A DNA stretch of 64,000 nucleotides from Blasia pusilla (Eukaryota; Marchantiophyta; Marchantiopsida; Blasiales): the NCBI GenBank assembly GCA_050084515.1, contig CM114274.1, positions 36,270,001 through 36,334,000 on the forward strand. The letters run 5' to 3'. Made by a program: the position numbers and the translations under genes. Under the pieces are notes generated by a model. That model was not told the DNA's origin. It did not search any database and worked only from the letters and a program-made list of their open reading frames with translations. Below are positions 23,185-32,007 of the stretch, piece by piece (position 1 is the stretch's first letter; each line of letters starts with the position of its first letter).

Positions 23185-24284
23185 TAGTGGAGGAGACTTG
23201 GGAGCCATTACTTGGGCCCAAGCTTACGGGAGGTGAGAAACAACGCTTGACATAGTTCCAACGTGCTTATAGGAGTTGTTTTGCCTTTAGCATGAAGGAG
23301 TTGGGTTCTCTGGTTGGACCCGGTATACGGATTGATTTAGCTAGTGATACGCCAATCTTCCGTCGTCCCTACCGATATAGTGATATGGAGAGGGACCTGA
23401 TTCAGAGTAGGACGTTGGACCTTTTGGAGGCTGGATTAGTGGAGTTGTCGCATGGAGAGTATGCATCAGCGACTGTCATGCCTGCTAAAAAGGATATGCA
23501 TGGCAACTACACGGATAGGCGGATGTGTGGAGATTACCGTCTTATCAATCGGCAAACCAAGGCCGATAGGTATGCCATGCCTACACCTGAGGAGATCTTT
23601 GATGTGATGGGACAGGCAAAGATTTTCAGTACTTTGGATCTTCAGGCATGATACCATCAATTGCCGATTTGGGAGAGTGACAAGGCCAAGACAGCATTTT
23701 GGGGTGTCAACTCTCATGGCAAGGATTGTTTGTACCAGTGGAAATTCTTACCTTTTGGGTTGAAGAATGCACCTGCTGAGTTTCAAAGAGTGATGGACAG
23801 GATCTTAGCAGGGTTGGATTTTGTTCGGTATTACATTGATGATATCTTAGTGTTGAGTAACACGGTGGAGGAGCATCAGATACATTTGCAGATGGTGTTT
23901 GAGCGGTTGAAAGCTCATGGTCTACGTTTGCATCCAGGAAAGTGTAAGTTCTTCCATGAGGATGTTGAGTACTTGGGTCATGTGATCTATCCAGGTGGTT
24001 TGGGAGTTCAGCAAGCAAAGGTGGAGGCTATTGCACTTATTCCGCGTCCGGTAGATGTGAGTAGAGTTCGAGCATTCATGGGATTGGCGAACTACTATCG
24101 GAGGTATGTGAAGGGATTTAGTGCTATGGCAAAGCCTTTGAACCAATTTCTGAAATCAGATCAAGAGTGGCATGGGGAGATGATGAGGAGAGAGCTTTTG
24201 TGGAGCTTAAGGCCAGTTGGTGGCGGCGCCTATCTTGAGGAGACCTATCGAGGGCGCCCATTTCATTACACTCGATTGGAGTAG
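23185..24284 (+). pseudogene. reverse transcriptase of the methyltransferase element
   Basis: One frame carries RT with an in-frame TAG near 23261-23263 and a TGA at 23649-23651. Landmarks: IFRRPYRYSDMERDLI, SATVMPAKKD, RRMCGDYRLINRQTKADRY, FSTLDLQ(stop)YHQLP, FLPFGLKNAPAEFQRVMD, and RYYIDDILVLS with catalytic Asp-Asp at 23838-23843. FFHEDVEYLGHVI and GLANYYRRYVKGF follow. All RT blocks are in order. The TGA replaces the Gly normally found in the QAGYHQ-type motif. Downstream the frame shifts near 24220-24240 into RNase H. Confidence 0.9.
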
Positions 24285-24620
24285 GTTGGGACTTGGAGCG
24301 GTGTTGACACAACATGATGATGAGCACATGGAGTTTGTGGTGGCCTATGCAAGTCGTTCGAATAATGCAGAGTCGCGCTATAGTTCATATGAGGGAGAGT
24401 GCTTGGCGTAGTATGGGTTGTGGCACATTTTAGGTGTTACTTGTTTGGCACACTGATTTACCCTTGTTATCGATCACGGCCGCTCAAGTGGTTGATGGAG
24501 TCCGACAAGCTTACAGGGAAGCTTGCACGGTGGGCTCTTATCTTACAGAGTATGACTTCGGGTGGTACATAGACCAGAGTTGCCAACCTTGATGCTGATG
24601 GGTTGAGTAGGAACCCATGT
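24217..24620 (+). pseudogene. RNase H of the methyltransferase element
   Basis: The frame starting at about 24217 gives FITLDWSRLGLGAVLTQ (first Asp block), EFVVAYASRSNNAESRYS, YEGECLA, then a stop. In the next frame come DHGRLKWLMESDKLTGKLARW and DADGLSRNPC, the end of RNase H joined to the integrase frame. At least one stop and one frameshift disrupt it. Confidence 0.85.
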
Positions 24621-26105
24621 ACTAGCCAAGAGGATACAACTGGGGCTAGATGGCATGGCGAGGTTGATGAGGAGATGGTGCCAGGTTGGCATACATCCGC
24701 CTTTTTATGTTGGTTAGGGGTGGACTCTAGTATGGAGGACCACATGATATCTTACTCTAGTCAGAGGGTAGATGGCCAGCCTTCAGATCCTAAGGTTGGA
24801 GATGGTGATACGGATCAGCGTGATATTCATGATGATGCGTTGGTGTTGGAGTTCCTACGGACCAGTAGGGTGCCAGGCATAGTGAGTGCCAAGGAGCGAG
24901 ACCGTGTTCTTCAACGTGCTAAGAGGTATCGATTGGAGGGAACACATATTCTCCGCATGTGGGAGGATGGTAGAGTACGAGTAGTGCCACATTTGGCTCA
25001 GAGAGAGCACATTGTGCGACATGCCCATGAGGAGTTGGGACATTTTGGGGTAAAGCGTACGTATAGCTTACTCCTTGGCCAGTATTGGTGGCGTGGCATG
25101 CATACTCAGGTGCAGCAGTTGGTGTCACGTTGTATGGTTTGTGACCGGGTGAGGGCATCATTTAATGCCCCTACACCACAATTACACCCCTTGCCTATTA
25201 TGGGTTTGGGTTACCTTTGGAGTGTGGACTTTGTGGGACCGTTACCGTTGACTGTACGACATCATCGATATGTGTTGGTGATGGTGGAGCACTTCTCCAA
25301 GTGGATTGAGTTGGTGGCATTATCGGACAAGGCAAGTGAGGGAACGGCGTATGCGTTTCTGGATAGAGTGCTTAGTCATTTTGGTGCACCAGTTGAAGTC
25401 TTGACCGACCAGTCTGAGTTTCAGGGTGAGTTTCAGGTCTTGTGTGACAAGGCGTTGATTGATCATCGGACCACGTCTCAAGATCATCCAGAGGCAGATG
25501 GTTTGGCTAAGCATGTGGTTCAAACGGTGAAGAGGGCATTGCGCAAGTATGGCCTACAGAAGGGGCATCTTGGAGACTGGGATATTCAGTTGCCATGGTT
25601 AGCCATGGGGTATAGGTTCAGTCGCCAAGCATCCTTGGCTTCCTTCTCACCTTATTTTCTGTTATACGACCGAGATCCAGACTTGCCAGCAGCAATTCGT
25701 CGGGAGTCTAGTGAGGTGGTGAACCTTGATGACCCAGAGATGTGGATGAGGGTGTGTTCTCAGCGGGCGGAGCTCTTTCGGAGAGTTATGCCAACAGCCT
25801 TTGAGAATCTTGCCATTGCTCAACACAGGGATACGTTGCGGTATGCAACCATTCGGGGTGGAGGTTATCGACCATCGATTCGTAGGTTCCATGTGGGGGA
25901 CTATGTCTATTTGCAGCAGATTGCACCGACAACGTTGGATGTGACGGCAGGCCGCACTATTTTACGAGTACGCGAGGTGTTAGCTTCTGGAGTTCTCATG
26001 TTGGAGGGTCGTGATGGAGTTGTTTGGAAGGACCATGTGTGTAATTGCGTGCCATGTCATCTTCCAAATGTGGATGGTACTGTTGACCCAAGCTTAGCCA
26101 TGATA
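24603..26105 (+). CDS. integrase of the methyltransferase element, catalytic Glu changed to Lys
   Basis: One long frame to 26261. The HHCC zinc finger is complete (VRHAHEELGHFGVKRT, then VSRCMVCDRV). The DDE core shows Asp at 25227-25229 (WSVDFVGP) and Asp at 25407-25409 (VLTDQSEFQGEF). The third position, in HPEADGLAKHVVQ, reads AAG Lys at 25509-25511 where gypsy integrases have Glu. The stretch after the second Asp is also one residue short of the usual pattern. Strand transfer should therefore be abolished in this copy. A C-terminal beta-rich part (RRFHVGDYVYLQQI) follows, and the same frame runs directly into a PHD finger. Confidence 0.88.
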
Positions 26106-26261
26106 CGTGCTAGCTTGAGGTGCATGTTGTGTGGGTTTGCTGGTAACGCAGCCCGTATGTTGGTATGTGATCGATGTTCTAGGGGTTGGCACATGATGTG
26201 TTTGACTCCACGTATGGATGTTGTTCCTACTGGAAGGTGGGTTTGTCCTCGATGTACTTAG
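26106..26261 (+). CDS. C-terminal PHD finger fused to the integrase
   Basis: The last 47 residues of the polyprotein read CMLCGF, then MLVCDRC, GWHMMCL, and GRWVCPRC just before TAG at 26259-26261. This is a full C4-H-C3 cross-brace: Cys pairs 26121/26130, then CDRC, His in GWH with its Cys partner, and the final CPRC. The W of GRWVC is also kept. PHD fingers read the histone H3 tail, often K4 methylation state. Here it replaces the chromodomain usual in chromoviruses, so it may steer integration. It is intact, unlike most of the element. Confidence 0.88.
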   Translation, partial: RASLRCMLCGFAGNAARMLVCDRCSRGWHMMCLTPRMDVVPTGRWVCPRCT

Positions 26262-26421
26262 GAGAGGTAGATGACTTGATCTTTGCATGATATGGATTAC
26301 ACATGTGCGACTAACGATGGGGCAACCTAGCACCCGGCCTTCAGATTCGGGCACCCAAGAAGGTGTATAGCATGTAGTAGAGGTATAGGGCTACTTGGGA
26401 AATAGAGGGACCTAAGAGCTA

Positions 26422-26436
26422 GTTAGGGGGGCGAGT
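26422..26436 (+). other. polypurine tract of the methyltransferase element
   Basis: GTTAGGGGGGCGAGT directly precedes TGTGGTACAC, a good LTR start at 26437. This is where second-strand synthesis would prime. It supports 26437-26910 as the biological LTR. Confidence 0.7.
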
Positions 26437-27016
26437 TGTGGTACACTTGTGTTTGTGGATGCTCTCGTCTATGTTATGTATGTATGTGAGTATGGTATGT
26501 CAGCGATGTATGTTGTATGACGATGTGGATTCGCACGACAAATGTCATGACCATTCGGATTATGTCGTAGAGTATAGTGTGCTAGTAGAGGCCATTCCTT
26601 ATGTAGGACCGTAGTGGCTTGGTAGAGATGCGGTTTCATACATAGGGTTGGGGGTTACTCAGTTGGGGGTGACTTTCTCAATAGGGCCCGCTCTTAGGTT
26701 GGAGGATATAAGGTGGAGTGCACTCAAAGAACAGTCAGTTCTTTGAGTTGAGCCTGTTGCGTTGGGAGTTAGCCTTGGTAGTGAGTAGAGCTCTTGGCTA
26801 TGGTGTTTCCCGCAAGCTTCGACCTAGATTCTCCCATCGTGGAGTGGGTTTGGCTCGATTGTATGTGATTCTATACGTGTTTTATGATAGTAGGTCTTTC
26901 ACTGATTTCAGTTGTGGTACACTTGTGTTTGTGGATGCTCTCGTCTATGTTATGTATGTATGTGAGTATGGTATGTCAGCGATGTATGTTGTATGATGAT
27001 GTGGATTCGCACGACA
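26437..27016 (+). repeat. right-end LTR block with a 106-bp direct repeat
   Basis: Bases 26437-26910 form a 474-bp unit, TG...CA, next to the polypurine tract. Bases 26911-27016 repeat 26435-26540 with one difference by eye. The inserted element ends at 27016 (CGACA), followed by the ATGT duplication. The left terminus starts with the sequence that follows the internal GACA-AA-TGTC junction (26537-26546). The ends are therefore a circular permutation of the LTR. Confidence 0.85.
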
Positions 27017-27020
27017 ATGT

Positions 27021-27874
27021 CGCAAACTGTGAAATTCTCCTTCAACTCAAATACTCCCGCATCCCACAACTAGCCCTAAGACCAAATCTGAAGTTTGGTG
27101 GGACTTGCCTCCCGCAAATCCTACCCTAATGGGTTCATCCACCTTGGTGGTTGGCAATCCCAACGTTTTCATGATTCTCGGACTCAAGAATGAGTGCGAA
27201 ACACCAATATCAACGAGTAACATCACATCGCAATTAGCAATCTTGAATCCTAGGTAAACCAAATTGGGCGTTCTCTTGGTGACTTGGAGAGATGTATCTA
27301 GATCTCCCGCCGATAAGTGCTTAGTAGCAAACGCAATCATACTCGGTTTACTAACCTTGGGCCTAACACATTCCTGAACCATATGCCCGGGTTCGCCACA
27401 GTTGTAGCAAATCACTTTGGCATTCGTTGACTTAGTGAATGGCGGCCCTCTTGGCTTCGTGTTGAGTTCCACTCGTTTCGCTGCTGGGGCAAGAGACCCT
27501 TCGTGGTCACGCTCACCCCCATTCCAAACCCTCTTGGATGTCCCTTTGTTTTTTGGTAACTTAGAAAAACTTTTTGGCTCATAGGATTTTTGGTGTTGGA
27601 CTTCATCGTCCCCAATCCGCTCTACCAGCCTCAGAGGATCCGCGCACGTCTCTAGGATGGGAGGCATACAAAAGAGGGCCTTTTTGGTGCTCGGTTTGAG
27701 TCCACTTAAGAAGATCACCTTTTTCGTATGTTCATCCGTGGAAAGTGCACTCATGAGTGCACTAAACTCTCGCACATAAGCGCCAAGGGATCCGCTCTGG
27801 TGCAACCTCACAACCTCCATGCCATCGCGATACTCATGATATTCCGGAGTGAATTGGTTCCCAAATTTTCCCAC
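27021..27874 (-). pseudogene. gag end and protease of the outer chromovirus
   Basis: On the minus strand: FGNQFTPEYHEYRDGMEV and LGAYVREFSALMSAL (gag), then the CCHC knuckle CYNCGEPGHMVQEC, then the protease start DVMLLVDIGVSHSFLS. The catalytic Asp-Ser/Thr-Gly is Asp-Ile-Gly here, so the protease is dead. The frame terminates near 27047 just before the inner element. The in-frame continuation lies at 17288 and below. Confidence 0.9.
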
Positions 27875-28362
27875 GGTTCTTTACGGTGAGGTGTCCACTA
27901 GTGGAGAGCGTGATCCTTCAGAAACATGACCGCTACAATCACCTTGTCTTGTTCACCTGACTTTCGCGCTTTGAAATAAAGTTCGAGTTCCGTCAGAAAC
28001 TCGCTCACTTTCCGAGAATGCCCCATTCTTGTGAATGGCATTGGCAAATTTTTCTTACAAAGCTTCTTGCCGGAACTAGAGGCTCCATTTGACTTGAATT
28101 CCATTATCAGCTTGCTCTGTTCGGCCATCTGGTCCGCCATCACCTTCATCAATCCCATCATTTGGATATAAAAGGCCGGATCGTTTGAGTTTGGAACCGA
28201 AGGTCCCGCGGAAAGATTCTTGGTTGGAACATCCTCATGTCTGGGACTCGGCACTTCGGGAGTCGCAATTTTCACCTCTGGCTCTCAGTCCGTGATTGAT
28301 TCGTCTCTCGGATTTTTTTCTTTGAGTCGCGGTTTCCTCGGTTCTTCGCCCTTGGTCGCCAT
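27875..28362 (-). pseudogene. gag N-terminal part of the outer chromovirus
   Basis: ATG at 28362 (MATKGEEPRKPRLKEKNPRD) is followed by an in-frame TGA near 28287. The frame continues through 27898 with FTRMGHSRKVSEFLTELELYF and VAVMFLKDHALH, typical of gypsy gag. A TAG and a frameshift near 27895-27880 break the connection to the next frame. Confidence 0.8.
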
Positions 28363-28500
28363 TTGCGAGTCTTCGCTTTCTCAGATCTCCTCCTCGCCTC
28401 TTCCGTTCCTCCTCGGGCATCGTGGTCTTTCGGCTACCTTGAGTTCTCCCCAAACGTCCAGATCTTCTACGACCCCAAGTTCACGCTCATCAAGGATTTT

Positions 28501-28511
28501 CTCTGATACCA
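28501..28511 (-). other. primer-binding site for initiator tRNA-Met
   Basis: The minus strand reads TGGTATCAGAG, two bases inside the 5' LTR end. It is the standard plant LTR-retrotransposon primer site. Confidence 0.92.
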
Positions 28512-28513
28512 CG

Positions 28514-29544
28514 TGTCGTGCGCCTACTCTCCTTGAACGTTAATCTTGTTTGTTGCGGAAGCGTGCGTTCAGTAGGTCACGCTCTCAACGCGGATCTGCA
28601 TCCAAACACGCACTCTGGTTAGTCGAGTCTTGGATCAATCAGCGGACTAACTTTCTGAGTTCTCGTCTCGGACTCTCATCAAGCTCAACCTGCCTAGTTT
28701 CGCGGTTTACAACACGGGCAAGTCTCGAAAGACTTGGGACAAACTTTTTGGTCGGTTCAGGAACCTGAAACGGTGTTTTGCGCCTGGCGGTTCCAACTAT
28801 CTGATGGACATCCAATGAGTTCCTCACCAAGACTCGCACAAAGCGGATCTCGGGTTAGAATCCAAGTGTGGCGTACAAAGTCCATTCCCTTGGATCAGGT
28901 TTGGGTTTCGAATTCCAACCCCAAACTCCCCTTCCATCTGGTGCCTCCGAAACGCCGTTTGGCGCTCAAAGTGGGGATTCGTGTTTCGAGACATTTTGGA
29001 GAGACTCCTCCCTTACTAGTACTTCTGGGGATCTCCGCGGGCCCCCTACATTTAGGGAAATACACCCGGGCCTCTCCAATTGGCCCTCAACCCGATTGCT
29101 CGCACAATTGTTTTTGGCCAATATCTCAGCTTGTACTTATGCGTTTTCTGAGATCTTTGATGCATTGGAAGCATCTCAAGATAATCTCTCCAACGCGCCC
29201 TTACTTGTCCCGAACGCATCTTGGAGCTCAACGTTATGGTCCTAAACACAGTCAAATTCTCCCAAACGCTAATCGTGTTCCAAACTGGTTCTCACCTCTT
29301 TGGCAACCAACCTCCCAAGACTCAACTCATCTCAAGTCTTGGCTTGCGTTTGGTCTAGTTTTCCTGGTCGCGACCACTAACGCATCAAACGCACAACTTT
29401 GTTCCGCGTTTCGTCTCTTGGACTTTTCCAAGAGACCTTTCCAAACGCGTCTCCAAAGCGCAAACATCGCAGCGTGAGTCCACTTGAGTTCTGATGTTCC
29501 GCTTGGCGCCTATTTGGTGTTGTTTGGTTATGAGGGTCGCCACA
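28514..29544 (-). repeat. 5' LTR of the outer chromovirus
   Basis: A 1031-bp unit, TGTGGCGACC...GCGCACGACA on the minus strand, followed by TSD CACCA. It is the uninterrupted version of the left LTR and shows the empty site of the nested solo LTR near 28944. Confidence 0.93.
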
Positions 29545-29549
29545 CACCA

Positions 29550-31357
29550 TGATGTATTTACTTTGTCGAAACATTGAGAAAAGAGAATTATTAAGTTTGC
29601 ATCATGATCTATCTATTTTATGAACTAATAGCATAGGCATCATATGGAAACCTCAAGTCTGGCATGCTAGCTTACTCGGGTAGGATTTAAAAGATATCCC
29701 ATAATCCTACTCAAGAACTACCATGTTCTCCAAGCAGTCTCTACCAATCCATTCTTAACAAGCAAGCAATGTTTCCATGCATTGTCTTCACTTCAACTTT
29801 GACATTCTTGAGAGTCCATCCATCCCTAAAGAATGGATAGACTCGCATTGTAGGGGTTTCTTGGCCTCTGACCAAGTGTGGCCTTGATGTTCCTCTATCT
29901 GTGAATCCCTCTACTTGTACTTCCAATGGATTCCCCAATCTCTTTTTATTCAGGTCTTCTTTTCCCCTTCTCAAGAGCATACAATGTCATTCAGGAGCCA
30001 TCCACATGCCTTGAATCAAAAAGCTAAGTGAAAGGATGTAGAATTATGCCTTGATAAGCCTATTGGGGGTATCAACATGTTTTATGAAAGGATAAGTATA
30101 TACAAATTTTAATTAACTATGAAAATACTCATTTATATTGTATTTGAACACGTTTATGACCATGGATAGAAAAACTTCATGCTTTCCATTCACATGAAAA
30201 TCTCTCAAAAGCAATATCGGATTTGACCTCATCCTCCGACGTTTGATGCACCATCCTCACAAGAAGAAGATATTTTGGTCACAAGGGCAACAAAAAAATA
30301 TTTTGGAAACTGCTCCCCCATAGACATCTTTGAAGTCCCATGTTGAGTATTTTCACGCCATGAGCTCCACTCTAGGAAATGCAACAGAAGTGCCCTACCA
30401 AACTATATGAGTAGTTGGACTTAAATACATACAGCCTCTACATGTTCATAACCACTTCCTAAGCTGCTTTGGCCATCTTCAGGTTGGGGTGTGAGATGCG
30501 GTGGCTGCAAATGGTAATTTTCTTGGAAGAGGCCACAGGGGGCTGAGAGATTTGGAAAGCAACCAGAGTGTTCGTCTAACTAGATGGATTCGTTCAATTC
30601 GTAGGGCAATGGGTTTCATGAGGTAGGAAATCAAATTGTGGCCTGAGTTGAAATGGAAAAATAGGAACCATGGTCAACTCCTCTTGCACATTGATTGATC
30701 TCTCTGTTCCCCAGCATGAGACAACTTTTTCAATCTTTTGCAGGGGAGATGGAACACGTGGATATCCTTGTCGAGTTTTTCATGAAGTTCTAATGCCATG
30801 ATCTAATACCAACCGTTGGCACGCACCGCAAGGTGAGTTGAGATCTGTCGATTCTAACCAAATTAGCCTCCATCAAATGTTTCACATGAAGTTTGCATTA
30901 ACATTCATTCAGGCTTGACATGAAGCATGATTGTCCAAACAGAGTAGCTTCGTTCTCAGCATTACTAGATTTTTAAAAACTAGAACTAAGCTTTACGAAG
31001 ACATGGTAATTCTATAATCTAACTTCAGAACTCGGGTACAAGAAAATACTGATGGTAGATTTACATGAGACCAATGACGACCTCATGAGTCCAGGCAGAA
31101 AAAAGGAATTTTTCTGGGTGATCAAATAAACTCAGCATTCAATGCTAAAAAGTTTCACTCTCTTGAGAGTTCTTTCAGTGTAAGCCCCCTTAAAAATTCC
31201 AAGCGCTCTTCCAGCATTCGCATACACCTGAAGCAACATCAAAGACGGCTAGCCTGCAGATTTCAGATACCTCAAATGGATATGTACTGTATCACCTTCA
31301 GATGATTGTGACTCAGTTGTTCTCTAATATCACTACAACCATTCGGTGAAGGTCTAC
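29550..31357. other. intergenic region before the PPR gene, nothing recognised
   Basis: No supported gene. A minus-strand open frame at 29741-29980 has no known motif. The last part probably holds the PPR gene's 3' flank. Confidence 0.35.
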
Positions 31358-31445
31358 GAGTAAGCAGGGTTATCCGAAAGGAGATCCATGAGTAAGCAGG
31401 GTTATCTGAAAGGAGATCCATGAGTAAGCAGGGTTATCTGAAAGA
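31358..31445. repeat. three tandem 32-bp repeats
   Basis: Units start at 31358, 31390 and 31422 (GAGTAAGCAGGGTTATCYGA...). The first two are complete and nearly identical; the third is truncated. There are no spacers, so this is not a CRISPR array. Confidence 0.9.
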
Positions 31446-31786
31446 TTGATCATGGAAGTAGAGAGATGCATGATAATATGTCTTTCCCAGATTGGAGAGC
31501 ATCAACCTAGGTTGAGGCAGTAAATTCCAAGACATCACTTATGTTGTTGCTTCCACCACATATGGAGACAATGCTCTATTTAGCTCTACCTGCAATCGGA
31601 CGAAACAATTGATCAGATCAACATGGTAATAAGCTACGTAGAATTACGCCATGTGTAAAGCTAAACTCCTCAAAAGTGCACAGCTAGTCCCTCATCTCTC
31701 TAGTGGGAAGAGTCATTGTACTCACCACAGAGCACTACCTCTTCACTTGGTCTCCCCTTGTATATGCTCTGAAGACTCTGGGAGGG

Positions 31787-32007
31787 GATACTGATGTAAC
31801 CATGCCGGTCAATTGCCTCTCAGATCCCGCTTCAAAATGGTTTTCATGCTGTGATGCATCAATGTCAAGTAAGAGACAATCCGGAGTATCTTGTCGATAC
31901 TGATGGAAACATGCCAGTCAAGTGCTTCTCAGATTCCGCTTCAAAATGTGGTTTTCATGCTGTGATGCATCAATGTCAAGTGAGAGGCAATCCGGAGTAT
32001 CTTGTCG
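31787..32007. repeat. 109-bp tandem duplication over the PPR stop codon
   Basis: 31787-31895 and 31896-32007 are near-identical direct copies. The right copy contains the last roughly 30 codons and the TGA (31918-31920) of the PPR gene. The left copy is the decayed 3' flank. Confidence 0.9.

Larger units (their letters stand above)
17289..27020 (+). mobile_element. Ty3/gypsy element encoding a DNA methyltransferase and a PHD finger
   Basis: The inserted unit is 17293-27016 (9724 bp), flanked by the direct repeat ATGT (17289-17292, 27017-27020), inside the protease region of the outer chromovirus. Order on the plus strand: leader 17661-19087, gag 19088 onward, two zinc knuckles, DSG protease, C5 methyltransferase, RT, RNase H, integrase, PHD finger, PPT, LTR. 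The 368-bp terminal segment 17293-17660 matches 26543-26910 with six differences by eye (about 98%), so the insertion is recent. The right end carries an extra 106 bp that the left end lacks; see the repeat entries. Stops and frameshifts in most domains mean this copy is non-autonomous now. Confidence 0.93.
11434..29549 (-). mobile_element. outer Ty3/gypsy chromovirus, nested and defective
   Basis: The minus-strand LTR retrotransposon is bounded by LTRs 28514-29544 (5') and 11439-13471 (3'). A 5-bp TSD, CACCA, is at 11434-11438 and 29545-29549. Just inside the 5' LTR, 28511-28501 reads TGGTATCAGAG on the minus strand, the initiator tRNA-Met primer-binding site. Order on the minus strand is gag with a CCHC knuckle, protease, RT, RNase H, integrase, chromodomain. 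Without the nested insertions (solo LTR in the 3' LTR, methyltransferase element in the protease region) it would be about 7.4 kb, normal for a chromovirus. LTRs differ by several percent by eye, so it is older than the inner element, as nesting requires. Stops, frameshifts and lost catalytic residues make it inactive. Confidence 0.92.

Noticed and set aside
31358-31445. Three direct 32-bp repeats resembling a CRISPR array
   Set aside because: Units are immediately adjacent with no spacers, and the genome is a plant's.
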